This document shows, piece by piece, positions 50,725 through 63,563 of a DNA stretch of 64,000 nucleotides. Position 1 is the stretch's first letter; the number at the start of each line of letters is the position of its first letter. Both the position numbers and the translations under genes were made by a program. Source of the stretch: Musa acuminata AAA Group (lineage: Eukaryota; Streptophyta; Magnoliopsida; Zingiberales; Musaceae). Below the pieces are notes generated by a model. That model was not told where the DNA came from, did not search any database, and saw only the letters and a list, made by a program, of their open reading frames with translations. The stretch covers positions 44,758,501 through 44,822,500 of the forward strand of contig NC_088335.1 in the NCBI RefSeq assembly GCF_036884655.1. Direction: 5' to 3'.

Positions 50725-53700
50725 ATGGGGAACTGCCTGACCGCAATTGCCGCCGCCGCAGCTGCCACCCCAGCGAGGACTCTCCCTCGTACTCGTAGTA
50801 GTAGAAGAGAAAGCAGTCAGGCGAGAAGGATCGACGATGGAGGAGCAGGAAGGAGGAGAGATGCGGTGATGCGGGAGGATGCGTTACATGTGTTGCCCGG
50901 CCGGATCTTCTCGAACGAGGGCAGGAGCAGCGTCGCCTCCATCTACACGCAGCAGGGCTGCAAGGGCATCAACCAGGACGCCATGATCCTGTGGGAGGTA
51001 AGCCAAAGCAAAATTCGAATCGCATCTTGTTATCACCGATCAATAACGCTTCCGCCCATCGTTATCTCATCACGGGGTTTGGTTGGTTTGGGCTTGATTT
51101 ATGTGTATGTCTTCGATCCAGGACTTCGGTGGTCAAGGCGTCGTCCTCTGCGGTGTGTTCGACGGCCACGGCCCCCACGGCCACTTGGTGGCCCGCAAGG
51201 TCCGGGACGCCCTCCCCCTCAAGCTCCTTTCTCTTCTCCCCTTTCCTGGCGGTGGCCGCAGCCTTATGGACCGGTCCTGTTTCTGTTTCGGGAGGAGACA
51301 CGGCGTCCCGGTACTAGATCCCGCCTCCTCCGTGGAGGAACCATCCCTGTCGGTTTGGAGGGAGGCCTTCGTGAGGTCGTCCAAGGCCATGGACAAGGAG
51401 CTCCGTTCCCATCCGTCACTCGATTGTTTCTGCAGTGGCAGCACCGCCGTGATCTTGCTCAAGCTGGTCTGCTCTTCCTCCTCCGATCTATTGTCATCCA
51501 TTATCTCACGCCGTACACAATCTTAGTTCTTTTCTTTCTTCTGATCCCTCACTCTGTGTTCTGTTTCTGCTCACAAGCTCAGGGTTGTAATCTTTTCATT
51601 GCAAACATCGGTGATTCCCGTGCTGTCTTGGGGTGCACCGACGACACTAATAGTTCCATGCTTCCAGTGCAGTTGACGGTCGATCTAAAGCCTGATCTTC
51701 CAAGTATGCTGTCATTCTAGCGTCCAACTTGTTTCATTTTAGGGTCAATGCTGTATAAACTGTTGACTGGATTTGCTGCAGGAGAAGCTGAACGAATCAA
51801 GAGGTGTAGGGGGAGGGTATTTGCTCTGCAGGATGAGCCAGAGGTGTCAAGGGTGTGGCTGCCTTACGATGATGCTCCTGGGCTGGCGATGGCTAGAGCT
51901 TTTGGTGACTTCTGTTTGAAGGATTATGGGGTAATTTCTGTGCCAGAATTCTTCCATTGGAACCTGACAGAGAAGGACCAGTTTGTCGTACTTGCATCTG
52001 ATGGTGTAAGTGGTCTATAACTTCCGGCTGCTAAAAATTATTGGGCCTTGCAATTCATAATTATCTTGTTACACTCTTTGTAAATTACCATGTTTTTGAC
52101 AATGCACAATGGTTGTCAGGCCATCTTAGGTGATATGTGAGCACACAGTATCCAACCGAATAAGTTGGAACTTAAATTTGTCAATTTCCAATAAGTATAT
52201 TCAGTATTTGATGCCATGAATTGTATATATTAACTGTTCTTTTTTTTTAATATACTGGTTTCGCAACAACCCAATGCTAAACCAGAATTATTCCTTTTAT
52301 TTGTATATCATCCCTAAATTCAACTTTTAAACAGACTCAAAAACTTCCTGATAACTTAATGAATATATCAAAAATTGCTTTTGATATTATCCCACATAGT
52401 TGCTGCTCAGCCAAAGAAAAATGCTAAAATAAATGTTTAGTTCCTTTATTTTCGTGATTCACTGTAACTTTTGTGCTTAAGAACAGTAGAATTTTGTAGA
52501 CTTTTTTATTGTCAAGGTTAATTTGTTTCTGTTGGTCACTGAGTTGTCTATGAATGATATAACTATCATATTGGAAACACTGTGGTACTATGAAACCTGG
52601 CATTAATAATGATGGTCGTAAGAACTAGCATACCTAATTGAGATTCTATTCTAGCCCTCACAGGTGATTCAGCATAGGACTCATGCTAAAAACATGTGGC
52701 TTTTGCTTCACCAATGTTTCCTTTTTCATTGCTAGTGTGACAACAAAGAAACTCAATAAATGAGTATAGGGATTGGATTGCCTATCTCTGTGGCTACATA
52801 AATTGTTTTGTACCTGGATTTTTGGTTTAAATAAATTTGGAACTTCACAAAACAATGGTGCCAACTCCAGAAAATACAACAAGCCCAAGAACTTTACTAT
52901 TTTACTAATATCCTTAGAAGCCAGCATCACTATGCAATAAGGTAGTAGCCTTCTTTGTTGTTAGTTTTCAGATCTTGATTTTGCACCATAGCGAATGTTT
53001 GATTTAATTTTGTGAATAGTTCATGATTCTACTTCTCGTGAAATTCCATTTGATAATTCTAAGTTACATAGAGATTAATTCCTCATGTTGCATATAATTA
53101 TGAGTTGATGCCCAAACATCCAGAAGGAACTAGGTTAATGCATCCCTGAATCTGGATACAAGTAGAAAATGACCTAGATGATCAATAGTCTCCGTTATTG
53201 GTTAAGAATTTGCATGTTACTGATATATGTTTAGAGCAACACCTATGCCTTCATGAAAAAACACTGAGATATTCTAAACATTTGCATGATACGGTTGGAA
53301 AATTTTGAAATAATGTACTGTATGATTTCAGTTGGGTACTAAGTGGCTTCATTCAGAGATCAATATTTTAAATGCTAGCATGGTTTCTGATAGTTTTGGA
53401 CTCGGTGATTTATGTAAAATGTTATATTTCAATTCATTTGCTAAGATGGAAGGGAAAGCCTTCATTCTTAAGATTTTAAGACAAAATAGGTGTCCGTCAT
53501 TGAGAGACAGTCTAAAAGAAACTCCAGGCTTGTTTCAGACACTCACAGTTGGGTTCTTTCTGGACAGTTTTAAAATGTCTTAAAAGGTATTGATCTTGTA
53601 AAAGTACTTAATATACTACTGTTCTTACCCTAGGTAACATTAGTATTGCAACATAACTTATTCCAACATAATAACAAAGCTCAGATAACATCTCTTTTTA

Positions 53701-55555
53701 TGGTTGCTTCAATCATGGCAGCAAGAAAAGTGATTCTCTGCCCAGTGCCCACTGCATTTGTTGGTGCTGAACCATCCAAGTTTCTTGCATGGTATCTGGT
53801 ATTTCATGGAACAGTATATATTGTTGGTTGCCACCATTTTTTTTAACCCAACCATTTCAAATAGCGCCACATAATTGAAAATAATAATATCGATCTATTT
53901 TCTAGCTAAATTTAAAGGATAATTGCATACAAAGAGATTAGGAGGCTATCATATGTAAATTTGTGAGACATGATGCACTTAATGGTACTTTTATCTAAGA
54001 TTTGACTTATCGGTCCGAGCCGGTGTGCCAGTCGGCCAGTGGCACGACACATGTCGCTTCATATCAGTGTACCAACATACGTTACGTCGGTGCGAACCGG
54101 TGTTTTGACTGGGAAGAAAATTGAAGAGGAAGGTTCGGTGGACGAACAAACGAGGAAAAAGGAGAAAGGAAGAAGGAAAAAGAAGAAGAAAGAAAAGGAG
54201 GAAAAGTGCAACGATACCTGGGAAGCAGTGACAGCAATGGCTGCATCGAAGGGAAGCAGTAGTATCGCAGCGGCGAAGAGGCAGTGTCACGGCTTTGTAT
54301 GCTAGAAGAGCCCTAATCTGCCTTTTTTATAACGCTGAAATGGACTAGGGCCCATCATTTTTTGAATTTTTATTATTTTAATTCGGATGGCCCGAAATAG
54401 GATGGTCCCTGTATCGGTTGATGCTCGGACTGGTACATCCCACCCAAATCGTACCATTTTGGGCAGTACAGCAATCCTTGCTTCTATCTATTCTTTTGGC
54501 TTTGGGTTTTTTGATGCCGAAGTTTGACTAATTTATTGACATTTGTCAGTCTTTGTGGTGTTACTTGCATTTGATGCATTTGGTTGGGTTCTTGTGGCAG
54601 CTTGCTCATTTAAAAAGATGCCTTTTTTTTGCAGAGCTAATATTAACTAAAAACAAACTTATCATGTGAGACCTAAGAAAAAATTTAGTAGAAAAAAGAA
54701 TATGGAAGTTGCTTAGTTTTGTAGAGGCTTCAAATGGTAACTTCGTTCTTCCTCATTCTAATTGTTAACATGCTTCTTCAAGTATAAAAATTCTGTACTT
54801 ATTAAGTAGTGTTCCAGCATTTTCATTACATGGCATCTATGCAAGTCACAAGTAAAATAGAATGGACATATTGACGTGGCTGAATTCTACTAGAGCAATG
54901 ATACTGACAAATTTTAGCTGATCAGACACCTGATGTCAGAGAGATAATTGAGTAATTGTGTAACCATTTTCTGTAACTTTTTTGCACTGACAGCATCCAC
55001 TTTGTAACTGATATTTCAGATATTGATTGTGTATAATAATACACATCTGATTGCAGTATTGTTGAACAGTTTTGCTATTGAATCCTGCAGGTCTGGGACG
55101 TACTCACAAACAAAGATGTTGTTGACATCATCTCTTCATCTCCAACCCGATCATCGGCCGCAAAGGTTCTAGTTGAAACTGCTGCTCGTGAATGGAAACT
55201 CAAATACCCTACATCAAGGATGGATGACTGTGCTGTGGTTTGCTTGTATTTGGACGGACAGACGAATACTGTGTCCGAGTCCCTCGTGAACTGTTCATCT
55301 TCTTTTGTTTACAGCTATGAAGATTCCAAAATTGAATCAGATGAAGCACAAAATCACGAACCCACATTAGATCGGAATTTCACAGTAAGACCAACAGGAA
55401 ACACCAGGATATCAGTTGCTCTGGAGGAACATGGAACAGATTGTGCTACCGAGGATGGGAGCTGGTCAGGCCTGGAAGGAGTGACACGAGTTAACTCAAT
55501 TGTTCAACTTCCAAGATTTTCCGATGAGAAGATGCACGGTGATGCATGTTTATGA
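50725..55555 (+). CDS. Protein phosphatase 2C, clade E-like
   Basis: Exons 50725-50997, 51122-51466, 51583-51703, 51782-52005 and 55091-55555 join in phase to 475 aa. It starts MGNC, a likely N-myristoylation and palmitoylation site, so membrane attachment is expected. The PP2C domain (about residues 65-390) has its metal-binding motifs: QQGCKGINQDAM, GVFDGHGPHGHLVARKVRD, CSGSTAVILL, FIANIGDSRAVLG, PGLAMARAFGDFCLKDYGV, FVVLASDGVWDVL and RMDDCAVVCLYL. The acidic residues in NQDA, FDGHG, SDG and MDD are present, so the enzyme should be active as an Mg/Mn-dependent Ser/Thr phosphatase. The C-terminal about 75 residues are Ser/Glu-rich and variable. The ordering and the VARKVRD and LKDYG blocks fit plant clade E; substrates cannot be told. 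Intron 4 is 3.1 kb and holds a hAT-type MITE. Confidence 0.92.
53996..54480. mobile_element. hAT-type MITE in PP2C intron 4, 485 bp
   Basis: It is flanked by CTTTTATC (53988-53995) and CTTCTATC (54481-54488), a 7-of-8 match. The right end, inverted, reads CAAGGATTGCTG, the same as the right end of the 5.4-kb hAT element at 32224. The left end TAAGATTTG is eroded. It contains GGTCCGAGCCGG and GGTACATCC motifs and a Lys/Glu-rich frame from a purine tract, not a transposase. Confidence 0.65.
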
Positions 55556-56480
55556 TCCTTTTTCGGGAATTATAGGTCATTTTCATTCATCTGATTCAAG
55601 GCGCAATTCTTACCTCCGAAGGACTTGTAAAAATTCCGCCATCTCTTAGCTTTTTAAAGGCTTGCTGTCCAACTTTTGTTGGAATGTACGGAACGTAAGA
55701 CGATGATACATATCCTGATGTTCCTTCCTTTTTTTTTTTCTTTTTCTTTTTCTTAGCAAGCGGTCAGTCGTATGTCTGTGAGATGTCTGTGAGATATGTA
55801 AGTAGTTCTTGAGAGATTGCCTACTGTTTTGGACAATTAGTGGTCTTCGATTAGTGTCGGTAAGAATATGATAGATCTGCTGAGGTTCCTTTTCTTTGCT
55901 GTGGCGAGAGGGAGAGGTCAGCCGTTTGTTTGTGAGAAATGCCAGTAGTTATTGGAGTACTGTCCACTGTTTTGAACAATTAGCGGTCTTCAGTGCCGCT
56001 GGATGTTACTATAGTGTAGTAGTTTTCATTGTTGCCATCGAAGAAAATGTTGTTCTTCATAGTTACCGAATTGTCGCCATGTCTATCGTCGACCAGTATA
56101 TGCATACTGAATGCTTTCAAAAGAAAACAAAGGAAATAAGACGTCAGGTAACACTTTCTTTCGTAATGTAATCATGTAATGATTCTAATGATATGCATTG
56201 TTAATGATAATTTTGATTCTGGGTGGATGTCACTGTCCCAATTGGACCCTTCAAAGTCGCTACAGCTTTTTCTCGACGGAGGAAGGGAGAGACGCAGACA
56301 GCGAAGAATAGTCGTCATCCTCCACAGGGAAACTGGTCATACATCGCATGTGGCCTATTCCACAGTCAAAGCTTTCAGACTGCGCCCGTCCTAAAGCAGC
56401 AGCGTTGAAGCGGCAATCGTCAAAAGAGTTGAATCTGAACGGAAACAGCGGGATGGCTTCTGTACTGCGCAACTCCAACT
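55556..56480. other. PP2C 3' region
   Basis: This holds the PP2C 3' UTR and spacer. GAGATGTCTGTGAGATATGT-type short repeats occur near 55775. No further gene is supported. Confidence 0.4.
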
Positions 56481-56482
56481 GA

Positions 56483-56908
56483 TATATAAACGCCACCGGA
56501 GATGGGAGGTCGCAGAATTCGATAGGAAATCATCAATCACAGGATGCAGCTCGGCCACTCGGATGAGCACCGTCGCGGTGCCAGCGGAGCAGGGCAGGCG
56601 AGAGGAGGAGGAGGAGGAGTACCGGGCGGCGCTCCGTCCAGGCCGCCCAGACGGCCATGCAACCAGCTGGCACAGTCTCCCGGTGCGAGGCGGCGGCCGG
56701 GCCGGCAGTCCTGTGTATCCGACACAGCGGCCAGGGTTCCTTGTTACCGGCGGTCGGGGAACCGGGAGGTGCTCCGGCGGGCGCTCTACCCTCCGACGCA
56801 TCGGAGAAACCCGGCGCTGTGCCTGAGGAGGTGGACCTTCCGCCCCTCGCCGAGCCCGCTCTCGAAAATGTCGTTGGAGTAGTCCATGATTGCGGCTTCT
56901 GTACCTAA
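56483..56908 (+). other. GC-rich island with TATA box, unclear gene
   Basis: TATATAAA at 56483-56490 is followed by a GC-rich stretch (56540-56880) unlike its AT-rich surroundings. Open frames exist in several phases on both strands, of 62-136 codons, rich in Arg, Gly and Pro. None resembles a family I know, and overlapping open frames are expected in GC-rich DNA. It may be a short gene, a non-coding transcript or a pseudogene. Confidence 0.3.
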
Positions 56909-57035
56909 AGCAGCTATTCGTTTATTGATTACAGTGTTGTTGACGATGATGTGAAGAACAACTCTTCCTCTCTCCAATCACAACAGTCTTCCTGTACATT
57001 TGTATGTATCGCTTCCAATTGTTCCAAACGAACTG

Positions 57036-57069
57036 TTTAGATCTTTGAACGATGGTATTTTATTCCTTG

Positions 57070-57122
<53 letters not shown>

Positions 57123-57140
57123 ATCGTTCAAAGATCTAAA
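57036..57140. repeat. Perfect inverted repeat around a (TA)n tract
   Basis: The 23-base arm at 57036-57058 (TTTAGATCTTTGAACGATGG...) is exactly complementary to 57118-57140. Between them lies a short spacer and about 50 bases of TA repeat, itself self-complementary, so the whole 105 bases can form a hairpin or cruciform. Confidence 0.9.
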
Positions 57141-57752
57141 TATTCCTTTCGAATAATTATAATGCGCATGTCATAATTAGGGGAAGAATAAAAAAAAGAA
57201 TCATTAATTATCATTTATGCATAATTCTAAATGAGTTTTTTAATAGAGTATCAATACTATGAGATTGGGACTGGATGTGTGGAGTCAAAAAAACAGATGC
57301 TAATGTGCCAATTGGATGTGTCTAATAGCTAAATGAGAATATTTTCTGGAACAATTATAATGCGCATGTCATAATTAGGGGAAAAATTAAAAAAAAAGAA
57401 TCATTAATTATCATTTATGTATAATTCTAAATGAGTTTTTTTAATAGAGTATCGATACTATGAGATTGGGACTCGATGTGTGGAGTCAAAAAAAAAAGAT
57501 GCTAATATATCAATTGGATGTGTCTAATAGCTAAATTGGAATACTTTCTCGAATAATTATAATGCGTATATCATAATTAGGGGAAGAATAAAAAAAAATC
57601 ATTAATTATCATTTATGCATAATTCTAAATGAGTTTTTTTAATAGAGTATCGATACCATGAGATTGTGACTCGATGTGTGGAGTAAAAAAAAAAAAAAGG
57701 TACTAATGTGTCAATTGGATATGTCTAATAGCTAAATGGGAATATTTTCTCA
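57141..57752 (+). repeat. 3 x about 200-bp tandem array
   Basis: Units anchored on AATTATAATGCGCATGTCAT start near 57151, 57349 and 57551 (periods 198 and 202). Each includes TCATTAATTATCATTTATGC and a GATGTGTGGAGT block and ends TAGCTAAATGGGAATATTTTC. Differences are mostly in the poly-A runs. The array begins directly at the edge of the inverted repeat. Confidence 0.9.
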
Positions 57753-58324
57753 TTAATATAATATATATATAGTAATTTATTATTGATGGTAATTAAAATA
57801 GCTTTGGTCAAGCGATCTATTGTGTTCGCGTCGAGTTAAGTTGTCCTACTCGCTAGACCCGTTGACCTAGCTAGGCCAAGCCAAGCCACCCGTTTCAACT
57901 CAGGACACTTGGCATTATCTAGGATAAGCATCTCCACGTAGGTCACTATCTTTGTTGGTATGCTTATCTCTCGAACTCCATTCAAAGGATAAAAACGAAG
58001 GGATACCTATTGATAAAACAATGAAATGATCAAACTTCTTCCCCAATTTTGAAATGATTCCAACAAACAAAATGTATGTTTGCTATCTATTAATTCAATC
58101 AAAATCCCCTAAATATACTCTTATAAATGCCAATGAGCCGTACATCCGATGGGTGGCTTGGAATGTTATCTTGGAATTAGGCACCTAATCCTCTTATTTT
58201 AACTATTTATTTGATGAAAAGAGAGTGAAAAATAAGTCCATCATGATCATTAAATACTATTGGATTCTCTCGCTTGAAATCATATGTTTTGTATTGTTGA
58301 TCAAAGCGGATGAGCATAAGAAAG
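57753..58324. other. Spacer before the Copia element
   Basis: Non-coding. The piece 57810-57950 (GTCCTACTCGCTAGACCCG ... CAGGACACTTGGCATTATCT) looks like debris of another LTR element, without ends. Confidence 0.3.
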
Positions 58325-58539
58325 TGATAAGCAGATAAGATTTCCTCAAGGCAGTTGAGGAAATCTCTCAGCAGTTGAGAAAAATCCTCCATGCTGAATG
58401 TGTATAACCTCCCTACTGAATGTGTATAAATGGCTGTCAAGAACTCACTATCAAAATGTATTAGGCAATTATATCTTATACATTTCATAGTTTCTTCTAC
58501 AATTTCTATCTTTCTATCTTCTTCGCTTAATTTCTATCA
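58325..58539 (+). repeat. 5' LTR of the Copia element
   Basis: 215 bases. A GTATAAATG box near 58422-58430 could serve as its TATA box. Two short inverted motifs (CCTCAAGGCAGTTGAGG and CTCAGCAGTTGAG) lie near its start. Confidence 0.95.
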
Positions 58540-58909
58540 TGGTATCAGAGCAGTTTGCCTAGAGCAAGCCCTCTCATCCGGAGTCCAACCATCCCTCTCG
58601 TGGCGACGCCTCCGCCCCTCAGCCGTAGCCATTCGCTGTAGCCTACTGCAGCACTTGCGGCTGCTAATATCAGATCCTAAAGGAAGCACAGTCACGGCCT
58701 TTGTTTCTACCGCCGGCTGCTACTCCCTTGCCAACCGAAGTCTTCCGCTGAAAACTCCGCTGCTCTTCCGGCCACCAAACTCCAATACTGCATTACTGCA
58801 ACTATCTCCAACCTTGCAGATTTCTCCAGCATCGCTGAAGAAATCGCTGCAAGCTGCAGAGATTTCTTCCACATCGCTGCCTTTCTTGCTGCAGATTGCT
58901 CGCCCATCA

Positions 58910-59000
58910 CTGCAGTTCATCACGCTGCAGCCTTCTCTGCAGTTCATCACGCTGCAGCCTTCTCTGCAGTTCATCGCGCTGCAGCCTACTCTGCAGCGCA
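58910..59000 (+). repeat. 27-bp repeats in the Copia leader
   Basis: CTGCAGTTCATCACGCTGCAG units repeat about three times with period 27 in the untranslated leader before gag. Confidence 0.85.
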
Positions 59001-59084
59001 TCGATCTGCTTTTCTCCTCCTCCCTTCCTCCTATATCTTTACATCTTCTATAAAGATCACTTGACCCGCCACAAAATATCTGAG

Positions 59085-62000
59085 ATGTCTTCATTTTCCT
59101 CTTCCGATATTCCTGTCCCTATTTCTGCAGGGACTCTGAGCACTTCTCAAAGTCTTATCACCATCAATGCTGCAGCACTCATTCCCTTCAAATTATCCAA
59201 AGGCGGCAACTACGCATCTTGGCGGGCACAACTTTCTAATCTTTTATTTGGCTATGATCTCTTAGGTTACGTTGATGGCTCTCTCCAGTGTCCACCTGAA
59301 ATGATCAACATCCCAAGCGAACCCAATCCAGTGCCAAATCCAGCCCACCAACTATGGTTACGTCAAGATCGCCTCATCCTCCAAGCTATTCAAGCTTCCG
59401 TTGCTGGATCCATTGCCCCGCTGATATCCTCATGTACGACTGCTGCAGAAGCATGGTGCAAATTACAAACAACTTTGGCAAATCGCTCGCGTACTCGCAT
59501 GCTCGGACTTCTCTCCAATCTGATGAAAATGAAACAAGAGGGAAGTACTATTGTTGATTATCTACAAAATATCAAAGTTATTATCGATGATTTAGCTTTG
59601 ATAGGTCATTCTCTCAGCGATGAAGAAGTCCTAATCCATACCCTCAATGGCTTAGGAGGCGAGTACAAAGAACTGACAGCAGCACTTCGGGCACGTGACT
59701 CACCAATATCATTCGAAGAACTTTATGATAAGTTGATCGACTATGAGACGTACTTGAAGCGTGATGATAAGTTGCCCGGACCACCTATTACAGCTCAGGT
59801 CAATCAAAAATCCAAGAGGAACAGCAACCAGTACAATAAGCACGTTAACAACGATTTGGCTAAGCTGCCTCCTAGCCTTATGGGGCCCAGACCAAACCCT
59901 CCTTACCCATATCAAGGTGGTAACTTTCATAATACTCAGCCGTCGCGTCCTGACTTCACAGGCCGCCAACGAGTTGTTTGCCAACTATGTGATAAAGTTG
60001 GACACTCCGCGAAAGTCTGTCGGTCTCGTCCCAGACTCCCTACTCCATCACAGTGGCCTCAGGCGAATTTCATGGCTACTCCAACTCCTACTCAACCTAA
60101 TTGGATTGTGGATTCGGGCGCCTCTCATCACATCACCTCTGATCTTCAAAACTTGTCCATCCACAACAACTATGACGGAAATGAAGATATCATCATCGGT
60201 GATGGTAAAAGAATTCCTATTACTCATTCTGGTTCCTCAACGCTTAGTTCACTTACCACAACCTTTACACTCGATGATGTTTTGTGTGCACCTAACATTA
60301 AAAGAAACCTCATTTCCGTTTCTCAATTCTGTAAACAAAATAATACATTAATTGAATTCTTTCCTAACTTTTTTATTGTCAAGGATTTGAGCACGGGGGC
60401 ATCCTTGGTCCAGGGCCAGAACAAAGACAACATTTATGAGTGGCCATCCACTTCACAAATTACCCTTCCTACTGCTCACTCCTCAATCGCAGCTCCGGTT
60501 GATGTATGGCATCGTCGTCTTGGTCATCCCTCCCCTTTTATTCAGCAAAAATTACTTTCTCGTTATTCTCTTCCTACCTTGAAAATCAATAGCACTATTA
60601 ATCATTGTGATGCTTGTCTTTGCAATAAAAGTCATAAACTGCCTTTTGGGACAACCTCCATTTCTTGCTCTAAACCGTTTGAAATCATTTATACCGACGT
60701 GTGGGGCCCTGCCCCAATTCCTTCTTTTGACAAGTTTCGTTTTTATGTCATTTTTGTAGATTATTTTACTAAGTACACATGGTTATATCCTCTCCATCAT
60801 AAGTCTGATGTTTCTACTGTATTTACCAACTTTCGAAAGTTGGTCGAGAATTTTTTTCAATCTTCCATTAAAACAGTTTACTCTGATGGTGGAGGCGAAT
60901 ATCAAGCCCTCACATCCTGTCTCTCTGCTTGTGGTATACAACACCTTAAGTCACCCCCACATACTCCCCAATTGGTTGGTTCTGCCGAACGCAAACATCG
61001 GCATATCGTTGAAACTGGTCTCTCCCTTCTACATCAAGCATCCATGCCACCATCTTTTTGGTCAGTAGCTTTTCAAACTGCAGTTTATCTCATTAATCGT
61101 ATGCTCACTCCAGTCTTACAATACCAGTCACCATTTGAAAAATTATTCCACAAACTTCCAAACCTTCATAAACTTAGAGTTTTTGGCTGTTTATGTTATC
61201 CATGGCTCCGTCCCTATGCGTCACATAAGCTAACACCACGATCTAAGCCTTGCACTTTTATAGGCTACTCTCTTGAACATAATGCTTTTCGATGCTATGA
61301 ACCCCAAACTAAAAAGGTCTTTATATCACGTCATGTTATCTTTGAGGAGTCTGTCTTTCCTTTTCAAAATAATCCTACCATGCAAACTACTCCGATAAAC
61401 ATACATCACTGGAATATCCCTCCGATCTCATCACACGAACCTCCAATGACACCGTCCAGTCCTTACTCTCAAGATTCACATACTACTATTACTCCAGTTC
61501 AACAGCTTCTCACTCCCTCTATTCCTCCACTCCCTTCCTCACAAGTTTCTCCTATTAATGAAGTCATACCCTCGGCAACATTGCCACTGGCTTTACCTTC
61601 TCCTAGATCTAGTGACATTGTTGTGCCGACGGTTGACCCGGTCCATGACAGTGACTCGCCCTCGGCTATACCACCAACACAATCTACCACTTCCACCCCC
61701 CCTAGACATCCAATGACAACACGCTCCAAAAGTGGTATTTTCAAACCACGTCAAGTCCTTGACTTACATGCTATAACAAATTCCTCCACTGAGGCCAGTG
61801 AACCCACTACAATCACTCAAGCTCAAAAATCTTCTCACTGGCGTAAAGCCATGTGTGACGAATATGATGCTCTCCTCCATAACTCTACATAGACCTTAGT
61901 ACCCTTTCATCACACACAAAATATCATCGGGTGTAAATGGGTCTTTCGAATTAAGCGGAACCCAGACGGATCCATTGCCAGATACAAAGCACGTCTAGTC

Positions 62001-63377
62001 GCCAAAGGGTTTCATCAACGACCTGGTGTCGACTTCACAGAGACATTTAGTCCCGTTGTTAAACCCACAACAATCCGTCTTATCCTGAGTTTGGCTATCT
62101 CAAAGGGCTGGCACATACGACAATTGGATGTTAACAATGCCTTTTTACAGGGGTCACTTACTGAAGATGTCTTTATGCAACAACCTCCTGGTTTTGTTCA
62201 TCCTCAATATCCGAGGCATGTCTGCAAACTTCAAAAAGCTATTTATGGACTTCGTCAAGCTCCAAGGGCTTGGTATAACGAGCTTGGCTCGTTTTTGACT
62301 TCAATTGGCTTCATCAATTCAAAGTCTGATACCTCGTTATTCATTTGCCAGCACAATGGAAGCATAATATATCTTTTAGTATATGTGGATGATATTATTG
62401 TCACAGGAAATGATCCTTTGAAGACTCAGGCATTTCTAAAGCACTTGGCCAATCGATTCTCCCTCAAAGATTTAGGAACTTTAAGCTACTTTCTGGGAGT
62501 GGAAGCAACATTTACATCTTCAGGTCTCTTCCTATCACAAAGAAAGTATATTCAAGATTTATTATCAAAGGCAAACATGCAGGATGCGAAAGAGGTTACA
62601 ACTCCTCTCTCTACCAGTGAATCACTTAAATTATGTGATAGAAGTCCTGCTACAGATTCGACTCAGTATCGACAAGTCCTTGGCTCCTTACAGTACTTGG
62701 CTCTCACCCGTCCAGATATTTCATTTGCCGTCAATAAGTTATCGCAATTCATGCATCGACCATCTACTACGCATTGGTCTGCGGTCAAACGAATTTTGCG
62801 GTATCTTAAAGGGACTCTTAATTATGGCATTTTTCTTCGCAAAAATACTTCACTCCATCTCCATGCCTTTGCTGATGCTGATTGGGCAGGGAACTTTGAT
62901 GATAGAACATCTACGTCCGGATACATTGTCTTCCTTGGAGCTACTCTAATCAGTTGGAGTTCTAAAAAACAAAAGACGGTTGCACGATCTACAACTGAAG
63001 CTGAATACCGTGCCGTCGCCACCGCCGCTGCTGAACTCAATTGGGTCACAAATTTGCTCAAGGAACTCAACGTCAACTCCACAGTTATTCCTACAATATA
63101 TTGTGATAATATTGGAGCTACTTATTTATGTGCCAATCCAGTGTTCCATTCCCGCATGAAACACATAGCCATCGACTTCCATTTTGTGCGAGATCAAGTT
63201 GCCAGACATCAACTCCGAGTTTCTCATGTACATACAGTAGATCAACTAGCCGACTCACTCACAAAGCCTCTCGCCCGTAAACTATTTTCATATCATCGGT
63301 CCAAGATCGGCATCCTTGATGGAAGCTCAATCTTGCGGGGGCATGATAAGCAGATAAGATTTCCTCAAGGCAGTTGA
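59085..63377 (+). CDS. Copia gag-pol polyprotein with one in-frame stop
   Basis: The ATG at 59085 ([10 protein letters not shown]) is the likely start; the frame is open further upstream to 58896, into repeat sequence. In order: gag (UBN2-type, about 59150-59760), a CCHC zinc knuckle ([14 protein letters not shown], about 59979-60020), protease with VDSGASHH near 60106, the pre-integrase block WHRRLGHPS near 60508, the integrase core (about 60680-61100), reverse transcriptase with YVDD at 62382-62393, and RNase H (about 62860-63230). The frame is interrupted once, at 61890-61892 (TAG), between integrase and reverse transcriptase, then continues in the same phase and ends inside the 3' LTR. 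Apart from that stop I see no frameshift. So this copy would make gag through integrase but not reverse transcriptase unless the stop is read through. Confidence 0.9.
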
Positions 63378-63558
63378 GGAAATCTCTCAGCAGTTGAGAA
63401 AAATCCTCCATGCTGAATGTGTATAACCTCCCTACTGAGTGTGTATAAATGGCTGTCAAGAACTCACTATCAAAATGTATTAGGCAATTATATCTTATAC
63501 ATTTCATAGTTTCTTCTACAATTTCTATCTTTCTATCTTCTTCGCTTAATTTCTATCA
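63344..63558 (+). repeat. 3' LTR of the Copia element
   Basis: 215 bases, identical to the 5' LTR except for one A-to-G difference in the CCTACTGAATGTG block. Confidence 0.95.
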
Positions 63559-63563
63559 GAAAG

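Larger units (their letters stand above)
58325..63558 (+). mobile_element. Near-intact Copia LTR retrotransposon
   Basis: Two 215-bp LTRs (58325-58539 and 63344-63558) begin TGATAAGC and end TTTCTATCA and differ at one base. The 5-bp target duplication GAAAG flanks them (58320-58324 and 63559-63563). The primer site TGGTATCAGAGC at 58540-58551 fits initiator tRNA-Met, and the purine tract GCGGGGGCA abuts the 3' LTR. One polyprotein frame carries gag, protease, integrase, reverse transcriptase and RNase H in Copia order. A single in-frame TAG interrupts it. A short LTR and this gag type suggest the Ale/Retrofit group, which is my inference. It is related to the decayed copy at 45.7-48.4 kb. 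Confidence 0.95.

Noticed and set aside
54039..54305. Lys/Glu-rich 88-codon frame
   Set aside because: It is a product of an AGGAAAAAGG purine tract inside a MITE.
58430..59053. 207-codon frame in the Copia leader
   Set aside because: It starts in the LTR, crosses the primer site, and ends in the 27-bp repeats. It is leader sequence, not a known retroelement gene.
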